Assembly: GCF_001420995.1 (NCBI RefSeq)
Contig: NZ_CP012184.1
Location: 418,501 to 482,500 of the forward strand
Direction: 5' to 3'
From: Pseudonocardia sp. EC080619-01
Lineage (GTDB): Bacteria > Actinomycetota > Actinomycetes > Mycobacteriales > Pseudonocardiaceae
Length of the DNA: 64,000 nt
Shown in pieces: positions 1-8,059 of the stretch. Each line of letters starts with the position of its first letter. Positions within the stretch are counted from its first letter, which is position 1. The position numbers and the translations under genes were made by a program. The notes beneath the pieces are model-generated. The model saw only the letters and a list, made by a program, of their open reading frames with translations. It searched no databases and was not told the DNA's origin.

Positions 1-60
1 GCGGACATGGCCGTCGAGTCGGTCAACGACGGCCCCTTCACCGTGCTGGTCGAGGTCTGA
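1..60 (+). CDS. dtd: D-aminoacyl-tRNA deacylase, C-terminal end (partial)
   Basis: The window opens inside this gene. The last 19 codons read ADMAVESVNDGPFTVLVEV and end in TGA. The DMAV.LVNDGPVT-like ending is the conserved C-terminus of Dtd, which hydrolyses D-amino acids wrongly attached to tRNA; the NxGP segment lines the active site. Only the tail is visible, so length and start cannot be judged. Confidence 0.75.
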   Translation, partial: ADMAVESVNDGPFTVLVEV

Positions 61-136
61 TCCTTCCGGTCCTCTCATCGGATTCTCAGCTCCGAACGGG
101 ACGATCGGGGCAGTAGCGGAGAGGAGCTGGGGAATC

Positions 137-421
137 GTGATCGCTTCATTGCTCGGCCTCGTACTGGGGTTGTTCCAGTTCGTGCTGGTCGCCCGGGTGA
201 TCGTCGACTGGATCGAGGTGCTCGGGTCGGGCCGGGGCGGCGCCGTGCTCGACACCGCCCGCCGGATCACGCACGGGATCACCGAGCCGGTCGTGGCGCC
301 GGTCCGCCGGCTCGTGCAGCCCGTGCGGATGGGGAACGTCGGTCTGGACCTCTCGGTCCTGATCGTGTTCGTGCTCGTGTTCGTCGTCCGGCTGGTGGTC
401 GTGCCGCTGATCCCGTTCTGA
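137..421 (+). CDS. YggT family integral membrane protein
   Basis: A 94-residue protein with two hydrophobic segments, at about residues 3-25 and 70-92. They flank a short soluble stretch ending in the EPVVAPVRRLV motif typical of YggT. Family members are small inner-membrane proteins; in actinobacteria they are usually found near cell-division (ftsZ/sepF/wag31) genes, and others have been linked to osmotic stress. No such neighbours are seen here. The start is GTG, preceded by GAGGAG. The stop abuts the convergent patatin gene. The precise role is unknown. Confidence 0.8.
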   Translation: MIASLLGLVLGLFQFVLVARVIVDWIEVLGSGRGGAVLDTARRITHGITEPVVAPVRRLVQPVRMGNVGLDLSVLIVFVLVFVVRLVVVPLIPF

Positions 422-1732
422 TCAGTCGCCCGGCCCGAGCCGCAGGGTGGTGATCCGGCCGTCGTCGTCGAGCTCGGCCTCGACGCGGCCGGGCACCGCG
501 CCGGCCGGGTCCCCGGCCCGGGTGACCCGGACGTCCCACACCGCGGCGTCCCGGGTGACCTGCTTGCGTGCCGGGTCGACGGTGAACTCGCCGTCGAGGA
601 GCCGGTCGGCGTGCTCGCGCAGCGGCACCCCGCCGGGGTCGCGCTCGCGGAACGGCGCCGTCGAGTACAGGACCGCCTCCGGCACGACCGCCGCCCGGAA
701 CGCGCTGACGTCCCCCTCCAGCACAGCCCGCTCCACGGCCAGCGCCCCGAGGAACCGGTCGGCCGCCGTCGCGCCGCTCGCCTGGAGGCCGGCCAGGAAC
801 GACGCGTCGCGGTTGAGCTTCGACGCCGACCCGATCACCCGCGACGCGAGCACCGACGGCGGCATCTCCAGCACCCGCACGGTGACGTGCCGGTAGCCCG
901 CCTCCGGTGTCAGCGAGCCCTCGGCCAGCAGCCGGTCGATCGTCTCGACGAACCCGAGCTCCTGGTTCAGCGAGAGGTTCCCGGCCAGCGCGTTGCGGCG
1001 GTCGGCGATCTCGATCGGCGTCCGTGGCTCGGACCCGATCGCGGACGGGTTGATCTGCACGACCCACAGCTCGTCGGGATCGGTGTCGAGCAGGTCACGG
1101 ACCGGCGGGTTCTGCGAGAACAGGCCGTCCCAGTAGACCCCGCCGTGGGTGTGCACGGCGCGGAACAGCGTCGGGATCGCGGCCGAGGCCAGGACCGACC
1201 GGTCGGTGATCCGGTCGGTGCGGCTGGAGAACGCACGGAACTCCCCGGTCAGCACGTCGACGGCGCCGAGCAGCAGCAGCGGCTCCCGCCCGTCCGGGTC
1301 CGGGGTGATCGCGGCGAGGTCGACGTGCCGGCCGAGCAGGTCGAGGAACTGGCGGGTGCCGTCGAGCGGGCGCGGCACCAGGTACGGCGTCGACGCCGGC
1401 AGCAGCCCGATCCCCTGCAGCGCCCCCGCCCAGACGACGCCCGCGTTCTGCAGCCGCGCCAGCGGTGACCGGGCGGCGTTGTCGGCCCAGAACTCCTCGA
1501 GCGCCCGTGCCGCGGAGGCGCGCTCCCCCGGGCCCTGCCCGCCGCGCAGCCGGTCCCACGCGACGAGGGCGCAGATCGCTCCGCCCGACGTCCCGGAGAG
1601 CCCGACGATCTCGGTGTCGTCGAGGGCGGGCGAGCGCAGCAGCCGGGCCAGGACACCCGCGGTGAAGGCCGTGTGGCTGCCCCCGCCCTGGCAGGCGACG
1701 GCGATCCGGCGGGGACGGTCGGGGCTGCTCAT
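422..1732 (-). CDS. patatin-like phospholipase with C-terminal NTF2/SnoaL-like domain
   Basis: 436 residues. The N-terminal patatin domain has the glycine-rich oxyanion loop QGGGSHTAF (about residues 15-23), nucleophile elbow GTSGG with Ser49, and the second catalytic residue in DGLFSQNPP (Asp202). This Ser-Asp dyad is characteristic of patatin/RssA acyl hydrolases acting on phospholipid or lipid esters. From about residue 330 the sequence changes to a small alpha+beta domain that looks SnoaL/NTF2-like, a fusion seen in other bacterial patatins. No signal peptide is visible, so it is probably cytosolic. The substrate is unknown. Confidence 0.85.
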   Translation of the reverse strand: MSSPDRPRRIAVACQGGGSHTAFTAGVLARLLRSPALDDTEIVGLSGTSGGAICALVAWDRLRGGQGPGERASAARALEEFWADNAARSPLARLQNAGVVWAGALQGIGLLPASTPYLVPRPLDGTRQFLDLLGRHVDLAAITPDPDGREPLLLLGAVDVLTGEFRAFSSRTDRITDRSVLASAAIPTLFRAVHTHGGVYWDGLFSQNPPVRDLLDTDPDELWVVQINPSAIGSEPRTPIEIADRRNALAGNLSLNQELGFVETIDRLLAEGSLTPEAGYRHVTVRVLEMPPSVLASRVIGSASKLNRDASFLAGLQASGATAADRFLGALAVERAVLEGDVSAFRAAVVPEAVLYSTAPFRERDPGGVPLREHADRLLDGEFTVDPARKQVTRDAAVWDVRVTRAGDPAGAVPGRVEAELDDDGRITTLRLGPGD

Positions 1733-1820
1733 GGCCCCATGATCGGGCGCGCGGGGCCGGGGCGGCCAGCGGCCGGAGGTCCTGTCACCCGCTGTTCACG
1801 CCGGCAGCGGCCGGACGCGA

Positions 1821-1848
1821 CACGGCCCCCGCCGTGGCGGGGGCCGTG
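1821..1848. terminator. GC-rich hairpin after the phasin gene
   Basis: Perfect 13-bp inverted repeat CACGGCCCCCGCC / GGCGGGGGCCGTG separated by 2 nt (realistic loop CGTG). It lies 65 bp past the phasin stop on the minus strand and upstream of the patatin gene. There is no T-run, as is usual for high-GC actinobacterial terminators. Confidence 0.6.
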
Positions 1849-1912
1849 GGGCGGAGTCCCGGCTCCGGGGAGGGGGACGTCCGTGTGCGTGGCCGGCCGG
1901 TGCCGGCGGGGA

Positions 1913-2251
1913 TCACTTCGTGGTGGAGCGCGGGCTGCGCGCGGCCTTCGGCGCAGTCTCCTCGGTCACGGCCTCGGCGGCCTTCGTCGCCTGCTCGGTG
2001 AACTGGTCGACGACCGAGGACCCGGCCCCGACGACGGTCCTGGCGAGCTCGCGCTGGTGGCCCAGCACCTGCTCGTAGAAGTCGAAGACGCGGTCGACGG
2101 CGACACCGGCGTCGGGCAGCTGCGGGCGGCCGCCGTCGGCGAACTGCCTGCCGAAGCCCTGCACGGTCTCGGTCCAGTTGCGGACCGACTCGGTGACCAG
2201 GTCCTGGCCCCGCTTCGCGATGTCGACGAACTGCTCGGTGGAGGCGGTCAT
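1913..2251 (-). CDS. phasin-like PHA granule-associated protein
   Basis: 112 residues, almost entirely predicted helix. It has the amphipathic, Ala/Val/Gln-rich composition of phasins (FVDIAKRGQDLVTESVRNW, then DFYEQVLGHQRELARTVV) and a lysine/serine/alanine-rich tail. Phasins coat polyhydroxyalkanoate granules and control their number and size. A strong ribosome site (GGGAGGGAG) precedes the ATG. The gene lies in the same block as a regulator and PHA synthases and has its own promoter at 2318-2346. Phasins diverge quickly, so context supports the call as much as sequence does. Confidence 0.75.
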   Translation of the reverse strand: MTASTEQFVDIAKRGQDLVTESVRNWTETVQGFGRQFADGGRPQLPDAGVAVDRVFDFYEQVLGHQRELARTVVGAGSSVVDQFTEQATKAAEAVTEETAPKAARSPRSTTK

Positions 2252-2317
2252 CGTGGCTCCCTCCCGGGAAAGGTCTCGTGGCGGACGGGACGCGGGGGCA
2301 CGCCCGTCATGCCAAGA

Positions 2318-2346
2318 AAACTACGCAGCACCGTTAAGTATGTCAA
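2318..2346 (-). promoter_or_regulatory. sigma-70-type promoter of the phasin gene
   Basis: Read on the minus strand: TTGACA (2341-2346), a 17-bp spacer, then TAGTTT (2318-2323), about 65 bp before the phasin start. The -35 sits inside TGCTTGACATAC (2338-2349), which recurs at 5024-5035 between the two synthase genes. Confidence 0.65.
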
Positions 2347-2356
2347 GCATCCCTGC

Positions 2357-2857
2357 TCAGTCCCGCTCGACGAAGCTCCGGTACACGCCCAGCAGGGCCG
2401 CCTTCTGCTCGTCGGACAGCCGCCGGTCGGCCGCCACCGCCGCCTCGACGTCCGGGACGGCCCGGTCCCGCCCGGGATCCGGCGTCGCGGCCGCGGGCGG
2501 GTCGGCGTCGTCGTCGCGGAACGACCAGCCCGCCCGGCTCAGCATCTGGTCGGTGTCGAGGTGCAGCGCGTCGGCGATCGAGCGCAACACCTTCAGCGAC
2601 GGCTGGTGCAGCCCGCGTTCCACCTGGCTCAGGTAGGCGTTGGACACCTTCGTCATCGCGGCCATCTCGCGCAGCGAGAGCTTCGCCATCTGGCGCTGGG
2701 CGCGGATGAAGCCGCCCAGCGCGTTGACCTGCGCGCTCCAGGCGTCCTCCGCGGCCTCGGCGGCCTGTGCACCGGCGCCGCGCAGCCGCTGTGCGGCCGA
2801 GGCGGCGCTCGACCCGTCGGACCCGCGACGGCGGTCCTCCTGCTGCGCGCGGCTCAC
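2357..2857 (-). CDS. XRE-family HTH regulator of the PHA locus
   Basis: About 166 residues from the chosen GTG. An N-terminal helical stretch is followed by a lambda-repressor-like helix-turn-helix (LSLREMAAMTKVSNAYLSQ, then a second recognition region ending SIADALHLDTDQML). The C-terminal tail is variable and ends in a short helix (LSDEQKAALLGVYRSF). Regulators of this kind sit beside phaC in several actinobacteria and probably sense PHA and control the phasin and synthase (inference). An in-frame ATG at 2956 would add 33 residues of atypical Arg/Pro/Gly-rich sequence, so the GTG at 2857 is preferred, though no strong ribosome site decides it. Confidence 0.75.
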   Translation of the reverse strand: MSRAQQEDRRRGSDGSSAASAAQRLRGAGAQAAEAAEDAWSAQVNALGGFIRAQRQMAKLSLREMAAMTKVSNAYLSQVERGLHQPSLKVLRSIADALHLDTDQMLSRAGWSFRDDDADPPAAATPDPGRDRAVPDVEAAVAADRRLSDEQKAALLGVYRSFVERD

Positions 2858-3034
2858 CGGGCGACCCCGGTCGGACACCCGGCAGTGCCCGGGCACGGTC
2901 CGCGCGGCGGTCGCCGGCGCGCGGACGGGATGCGTACGCGGTCCATGGTCGCGCATTGTCCCCGTTGCGCGGCCGCCGCGCACGCACCGCCCGTGACGCA
3001 CCACAGTGGACGGAGTGTCGGGAGCGGGGTTTCC

Positions 3035-4831
3035 TCAGCCGGTGAGGACGTAGCGTCCCGGCGACGGCTCGAGCGGCGGATGGGCGTCGGAGCCGACCTT
3101 CTTCGGCGCCGGGACCTCCTTGCCCGCCCGCTCCGCGATCCACGGGGTCCAGTCCTCCCACCACGACGCCTTGCGCTCGCCGGCGTCGTCGCGCCAGTCG
3201 TCGGGCGAGGCCGGCAGGTCGTCGGACTCGCCGAACCAGTGCCGCGACTTCGGCGACGGCGGGTTCACGACCCCGGCGATGTGGCCGGAGTTGGACAGGA
3301 CGAAGCGCACCGTGCCGCCGATCTTCGCCGCGCCGGTGTAGACCGAGCGCCAGGGTGCGATGTGGTCGGACTCCGCGGTGATGACGTAGCTGTCCGGGCG
3401 GACGTCGGCGATGTCGAGCCGCTCCCCCGCGAGCTCCAGCTTGCCCTCGGCGAACCGGTTCTCCAGGTACAGCGTGCGCAGGTACTCGGTCTGCATCGCG
3501 GCCGGCATCCGCGTCGAGTCGGCGTTCCAGCTCAGCATGTCGAACGGCTTCGGGTCCTCGCCGAGCATCCAGTCGTTGACGACGTAGTTCCACACCAGGT
3601 CGGTCGCGCGGAGCAGGTCGAAGGTCGTCTTCATGCTCGCCGCGGGCAGGTAGCCGTCCTTGCGCATCGACCGCTCGAGCCGGTTCACCGTCTGCTCGTC
3701 GGTGAAGACCCCGAGCTGCCCCGGGCCGGTGTAGTCGAGCAGCGTGTTCATCAGCGTCAGCGAGTTGACGTACTGGGTGCCCCGCGCCTCGAGCCAGGCG
3801 ACGGTCGCCGCGGACAGGGCACCGCCCAGGCACAGCCCGGCGACGTTGATCTTGTCCTTGCCGGTGATCTCCCGGACGACGTCGATGGCCGCGATCGGGC
3901 CCTCGCGCAGGTAGTCGCTCATCGTCAGGTCGGCGAGTGCCGAGTCCGGGTTCCGGTAGCTGATCATGAAGACGGTGTGACCGTGCTGCACCGCCCACTC
4001 GACCAGCGACTTACCCGGCGCGAGATCCATGATGTAGTACTTGTTGATCCACGGCGGGCTCATCAGCAGCGGGGTCTCGTGGACCTTCTCGGTCTGCGGC
4101 TCGTACTGGATCAGCTCGATCAGCCGGTTGCGGAAGACCACGTGCCCCGGCGTGACGGCGAGGTCCTTGCCCACGACGTACTGCCCCGGCGTGACCTGGC
4201 GCGGCATCCCCCGGTTCTGCACGGTGTCGCGGAGCATGTTCCGGGCACCGCGCACGACGTTCAGGCCGCCGGTCTCGACGATCTTCTTCGGCCAGGCCGG
4301 GTTGGTGACGACCGCGTTCGACGGCGCGAGCGCCTCGACGGTCTGCCCGACCAGCCAGTCCAGCTTGCGGCGCGCGACCGGCGAGACCCGGGCGGCCTTC
4401 GACAGCTCGGTCAGCCGGTCCGCGAGCAGCGCGTGCTCCTGACGGGCCAGGTAGTACCAGGCGTTGCCCTCCCAGGCCGGGTCGGCGTAGCGCTTGTCCT
4501 TCTCGGGCAGCGACGCCGGCCCGTTGGTCGTGCCGCCGACGGCGCGCGAGGCCGCCGCCGCGACCGCCTTCGCCGAGTCGACGCCGAAGCCGAAGCCCGC
4601 CCGCAGCACCGCGCCGGGGCTGCCCGCGAGGGACTTCGCGGCCTCGCCGAGCGCACCGCCGAATCCGACCGGGTCGACCTTGGCCCGCAGACCCTCGGGA
4701 TCGGCCAGCTCGCGCAGGTCGCGCACGAGGCCCGCCGCCTGCCGTCGCAGCACCTCGGTGGCGTCCCCGGCCCGTTCGGCCGCCCCGCCGGTCGTGTCGG
4801 TCTCGTTCCGGGCTGCGGGCTGCGTCGTCAC
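3035..4831 (-). CDS. phaC: poly(3-hydroxyalkanoate) synthase PhaC
   Basis: 598 residues from a GTG with GGAG 10 nt upstream. The sequence has the PHA synthase N-domain followed by an alpha/beta-hydrolase core. The lipase-like box GLCLGG gives nucleophile Cys334; the other catalytic residues are Asp489 (ESDHIAPW) and His517 (NSGHIAG). Conserved synthase segments such as PPWINKYYIMDL and FMISYRNPD are present. The length fits class I enzymes that polymerise 3-hydroxyacyl-CoA at the granule surface. An upstream ATG at 4915 would add 28 residues without a ribosome site. The gene diverges from a second, damaged synthase gene. Confidence 0.92.
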   Translation of the reverse strand: MTTQPAARNETDTTGGAAERAGDATEVLRRQAAGLVRDLRELADPEGLRAKVDPVGFGGALGEAAKSLAGSPGAVLRAGFGFGVDSAKAVAAAASRAVGGTTNGPASLPEKDKRYADPAWEGNAWYYLARQEHALLADRLTELSKAARVSPVARRKLDWLVGQTVEALAPSNAVVTNPAWPKKIVETGGLNVVRGARNMLRDTVQNRGMPRQVTPGQYVVGKDLAVTPGHVVFRNRLIELIQYEPQTEKVHETPLLMSPPWINKYYIMDLAPGKSLVEWAVQHGHTVFMISYRNPDSALADLTMSDYLREGPIAAIDVVREITGKDKINVAGLCLGGALSAATVAWLEARGTQYVNSLTLMNTLLDYTGPGQLGVFTDEQTVNRLERSMRKDGYLPAASMKTTFDLLRATDLVWNYVVNDWMLGEDPKPFDMLSWNADSTRMPAAMQTEYLRTLYLENRFAEGKLELAGERLDIADVRPDSYVITAESDHIAPWRSVYTGAAKIGGTVRFVLSNSGHIAGVVNPPSPKSRHWFGESDDLPASPDDWRDDAGERKASWWEDWTPWIAERAGKEVPAPKKVGSDAHPPLEPSPGRYVLTG

Positions 4832-4983
4832 TGTCGTCTCACTCCAGATCGGCCGGTGGTGTCCGTGCCTCGTCGCGCGGATCCCCCGAGGGGGTGGCGC
4901 GAAGATGTCGCCCATCGTGACGGGGTACTCACCGGTAGGCAGCCCCTGTCCGGCCGCGTCACGCTGAGACCCCCCTCACCTGC

Positions 4984-4999
4984 GCTTGATGTAGCAAGC
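4984..4999. promoter_or_regulatory. GCTTG-N6-CAAGC palindrome upstream of phaC
   Basis: Short inverted repeat in the 269-bp gap between the divergent synthase genes. Its GCTTG half-site resembles the start of the TGCTTGACATAC motif at 5024-5035 and at the phasin promoter, so it may be a binding site for the locus regulator (inference). Confidence 0.35.
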
Positions 5000-5023
5000 A
5001 CTACCGACGAGTAGTCCCTGAGT

Positions 5024-5035
5024 TGCTTGACATAC
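5024..5035 (+). promoter_or_regulatory. TGCTTGACATAC motif shared with the phasin promoter
   Basis: Identical 12-mer to minus-strand 2338-2349. At the phasin gene it contains the -35 TTGACA. Here TTGACA is also present, but no convincing -10 follows at 16-18 bp, so a regulator site is as likely as a core promoter. Confidence 0.45.
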
Positions 5036-5058
5036 CGAACGCGTTTTACCGTTCGGTA
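5033..5058. promoter_or_regulatory. perfect 9-bp inverted repeat, probable operator
   Basis: TACCGAACG (5033-5041) and CGTTCGGTA (5050-5058) are exact reverse complements separated by 8 bp. They overlap the TTGACA hexamer, 43 bp before the second synthase gene. The geometry suits a dimeric repressor, for example of the TetR type. The cognate regulator is not identifiable. Confidence 0.55.
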
Positions 5059-5100
5059 ACCCGGACAGGCCCCGGGCATCAGAGTTGATGGGAGAGGCCC

Positions 5101-6462
5101 ATGAGCACGGCGACCAGCCAGCGCACCACCGCGGCGACCGATCACGGCCCGCGTGCCGTCCCCGCCACCGGCGGGACGGAGACCGCCCCGGCGGGACACG
5201 TCGACCCGTTGCGCTTCCTGATCTCGTACAACGCCCGCAACCTGACCAAGGTGGTGACGGAGGTCGGTCGCGCCACGGGCGCGTACTGGATCGACGCCGT
5301 GCAGCGGATCGCCAAGCCCGGTGACGCCGCCCGTCGCTCCTTGCTCTGGCTCTCGGCGATGGCCGACCGCCGCGAGCCGGCCTGGCACCTGGCCAACGAG
5401 GTGGCGCTGTCCACCCCGTTCGCGCTGCTGCGCGACTTCACCGCCGCCGAGCACCGCGACGACGACGTGGTGCCCACCCTCGTGCTGCCGCCGCAGGCCG
5501 GGCACTCCTCGACCGTCATCGACTACTCGCCGCAGCAGAGCCAGCTGGCGATGATCCGGGCGGCGGGCCTGACGAAGCTCTACGCGCTGGACTGGCGCCC
5601 CGCGACGACCGCGACGAAGAACGTCACGATCACCGACTACCTCGAGGTGATCGACCGTTCGATCCGCCGGATGGGCGGGAGGGCGAACCTGGTCGGCGAC
5701 TGTCAGGGCGGGTGGCTGGCCACGATCTACGCGGCCCTGCACCCAGAGCGGGTCAACACCCTGACCCTGGCCGGCGCACCGATCGACTTCCACGCCGGCG
5801 AGTCGATCATCTCCGCCTCCACGAAGCTGATGGCCGGATCGATGGGCATGGCCCCGTACAAGGCGCTGGTCGCCGCGGGTGGGGGCAACATGCCCGGTTC
5901 GGCGGTGCTGTCCAACTTCATCTCGATCCAGCCCCAGTCCGAGGTCTCCCGGCAGCTCCAGCTGCTGGAGAACATCGACGACGCCACGCACGTCGAGCGC
6001 TACCGGGTGTTCGAGGACTGGTTCAAGTACACCCAGGACATCCCCGGGGCGTTCTACCTCTAGCTGGTGGAGAACCTGTTCTGGAAGAACCGCCTGATCG
6101 ACGGCACGCTGCAGGTCGACGGCCGCACGGTCGACATGGCGGCGATCGACTGCCCGCTGCTGCTGCTCGCGGGCTCCACCGACCACATCACCCCGGCGCC
6201 GCAGCTGTTCCCGGCCGCGGAGAAGGTGAGCACGCCGGCGAAGGACGTCACCTACCGGACGGCGTCGGCCGGCCACCTCGGGCTGTTCATGGGGCGCGAC
6301 GCACTGCGTCAGGAGTGGCCGGTGCTGATGGAGTCCGTCTACTCGCACTCCGTCCCGGGTGCGCGCGCGAAGGCGGGCGGAACGGGCAAGGGCTCGCGCC
6401 GGCGCAGCAGCGTCCGCGCCGTGGCCGATCCCCGCGACACGCCGCGGGTGCCCGCTCCCTAA
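5101..6462 (+). pseudogene. second PHA synthase-like gene interrupted by in-frame TAG
   Basis: A 453-codon reading frame starting at ATG behind GGGAGAGG, broken by one stop codon TAG at 6061-6063 (codon 321). Translation on both sides is continuous and family-like: ...TQDIPGAFYL before the stop, LVENLFWKNRLIDGTL after it. Upstream is the box GDCQGGW with nucleophile Cys201. Downstream are Asp361 (GSTDHITP) and His392 (SAGHLGLF). The truncated 320-residue product would therefore lack two catalytic residues. One base change from CAG (Gln) or TGG (Trp) explains the stop. It may be true decay or a sequencing error. The intact form would be a PhaC-like polymerase or hydrolase of the CQGGW type. 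Confidence 0.8.
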
Positions 6463-6504
6463 GAGGATCCTGAGAGATCCGCAACACGATGTGATCGACG
6501 ACAC

Positions 6505-6538
6505 GGCCCCCGCGGCGATTTTCCCGGCCGCGGGGGCC
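6505..6538. terminator. hairpin after the second synthase gene
   Basis: Perfect 11-bp stem GGCCCCCGCGG / CCGCGGGGGCC around a 12-nt loop that contains TTTT. It lies 43 bp past the synthase stop and before the sigB promoter. Confidence 0.6.
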
Positions 6539-6546
6539 GCGTCGCG

Positions 6547-6572
6547 GGAACGATCCCGTCACGGGGTGCGTT
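6547..6572 (+). promoter_or_regulatory. ECF-type (SigR/SigH/SigE-like) promoter of sigB
   Basis: GGAAC (6547-6551), 18 bp, then GTT (6570-6572). This matches the GGAAT/C-N18-GTT pattern used by the stress ECF sigma factors SigR (Streptomyces) and SigH/SigE (Mycobacterium). In mycobacteria sigB is a known SigE/SigH target. The expected transcript has a leader of about 65 nt to the ATG at 6644. Confidence 0.6.
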
Positions 6573-6643
6573 GGACCCGGTGTAGGGCGATGCGACGAGC
6601 CCCATCCGTCGTTCGTCGCGCCCGAGCAGGGGAGGAAATGCAC

Positions 6644-7792
6644 ATGACGGTGACCACGACCGCTCCGGCCGCGACCTCGGCCGAGACCACGGCCGTTCCC
6701 GGCCCCCGCCGTACGACGGAGGCGCCCACCCGCGCCGCCGCGAAGAAGACCGCTCCCAGGGTCGCGTCGAGTTCCCGGGCACGGGCGACCGCACAGGACA
6801 CCGCGCTGGAGACCACCGTACCCGGTGCGAGCGCCGCGCTGGCCGAGGATCTCGACGCGCAGAGCCCGGCCGCGGACCTCGTCCGCGTGTACCTCAACGG
6901 CATCGGCCGCACCGCGCTCCTCACGGCCGCCGAGGAGGTCGACCTCGCCAAGCGGATCGAGGCCGGCATCTTCGCCCAGCACCGCCTCGACACCGCGACC
7001 GCCGAGGGGACCCTCGAGTCCCTCGACCCGCAGTACCGGCGGGACCTGCGGGCGGTCGTCCGGGACGGTGCACTGGCCAAGAACCACCTGCTGGAGGCCA
7101 ACCTCCGGCTGGTCGTCTCGCTCGCCAAGCGCTACACCGGGCGCGGCATGCCGCTGCTGGACCTGATCCAGGAGGGCAACCTGGGCCTGATCCGCGCGGT
7201 GGAGAAGTTCGACTACACCAAGGGCTTCAAGTTCTCGACGTACGCCACCTGGTGGATCCGGCAGGCGATCACCCGCGGGATGGCCGACCAGGCCCGCACC
7301 ATCAGGCTGCCCGTGCACCTGGTGGAACAGGTCAACAAGCTCGCCCGGATCAAGCGCGACATGCACCAGCGGCAGGGCCGCGAGCCCAGCGAGGCGGAGC
7401 TCGCCCAGGAGTCCGGCATCCCGGAGCACAAGATCTCCGACCTGCTGGACCACGCGCGTGACCCGGTGAGCCTGGACATGCCCGTCGGGTCCGAGGAGGA
7501 AGCGCCGCTCGGCGACTTCATCGAGGACGCCGAGGCCACCGACGCCGAGAACACGGTGATCTCCAGCCTGCTGAGCGACGACCTCCGCCGGGTGCTCGCC
7601 ACCCTGGAGGACCGGGAGCAGAAGGTCATCCGCATGCGGTTCGGCCTCGACGACGGCCAGCCCCGCACGCTCGACCAGATCGGCCGCGCCTTCACGCTCT
7701 CCCGGGAGCGGGTGCGCCAGATCGAGCGCGAGGTCATGGCGAAGCTGCGGGTCGGCGAGCGGGCCGACAAGCTGCGCGCCTACGCCAGCTGA
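6644..7792 (+). CDS. sigB: RNA polymerase sigma factor SigB (group 2 sigma-70)
   Basis: 382 residues. An unstructured Thr/Ala/Lys/Arg-rich N-terminus is followed by sigma region 1.2 ([16 protein letters not shown]), region 2 ([44 protein letters not shown]), region 3 and region 4 ([19 protein letters not shown]), ending LRAYAS exactly like mycobacterial SigB. Lacking a long acidic region 1.1, it fits a principal-like but non-essential stress sigma. The ATG at 6644 is preferred to the ATG at 6638 because GGAGG (6631-6635) is correctly spaced. The upstream ECF promoter and downstream hairpin frame it as a single-gene unit. Confidence 0.92.
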   Translation: MTVTTTAPAATSAETTAVPGPRRTTEAPTRAAAKKTAPRVASSSRARATAQDTALETTVPGASAALAEDLDAQSPAADLVRVYLNGIGRTALLTAAEEVDLAKRIEAGIFAQHRLDTATAEGTLESLDPQYRRDLRAVVRDGALAKNHLLEANLRLVVSLAKRYTGRGMPLLDLIQEGNLGLIRAVEKFDYTKGFKFSTYATWWIRQAITRGMADQARTIRLPVHLVEQVNKLARIKRDMHQRQGREPSEAELAQESGIPEHKISDLLDHARDPVSLDMPVGSEEEAPLGDFIEDAEATDAENTVISSLLSDDLRRVLATLEDREQKVIRMRFGLDDGQPRTLDQIGRAFTLSRERVRQIEREVMAKLRVGERADKLRAYAS

Positions 7793-7823
7793 GGCGGGCA
7801 CTCCTCTCCTACCACGCACGACG

Positions 7824-7864
7824 GACGACGGCCGTGCGGAGCATCGCTCCGCACGGCCGTCGTC
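7824..7864. terminator. 19-bp hairpin terminator after sigB
   Basis: Perfect 19-bp inverted repeat (7824-7842 with 7846-7864) around an ATC loop, 32 bp past the sigB stop. It is the strongest hairpin in the window. The remaining 195 bp to the next gene hold no other recognisable feature apart from the -10 at 8047. Confidence 0.8.
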
Positions 7865-8046
7865 GTCAGCGCACCCCGGGGCTCCCCACGAGTTCGGAGT
7901 GCGGCAGGGGAGAGTTCTACATGATCATCGCCCGGGCGGTCCGGGCGCCCCGGGAGATCGCCCCGACATCGCCCCGACACCGGGCCCGCCGTCGCACGGC
8001 GTGGGACGCGTGACCGTGATCGCTGGCCCGACCGGCGTGGCGCGCC

Positions 8047-8052
8047 TAGGGT
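8047..8052 (+). promoter_or_regulatory. TAGGGT -10 element, leaderless start of flavin reductase
   Basis: A TANNNT -10 hexamer ends 7 nt before the ATG at 8060, so transcription would begin at the start codon. No ribosome site is present. The same arrangement occurs before the paralogous reductase at 31409. Confidence 0.55.
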
Positions 8053-8059
8053 CGAGGAC

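Noticed and set aside
1673..5014. Very long plus-strand open frame opposite the PHA genes
   Set aside because: Arg/Gly/Val/His-rich antisense shadow with no domain; the minus strand carries phaC, the regulator and phasin with motifs intact.
5027..5055. Complete sigma-70 promoter for the second synthase starting at TTGACA
   Set aside because: No -10-like hexamer occurs 16-18 bp downstream; only the motif and the palindrome are reported.
6061..6063. TAG read through as pyrrolysine or another non-standard residue
   Set aside because: No pyl genes, no PYLIS-like structure, and the organism type does not use amber recoding; a point mutation or sequencing error is simpler.
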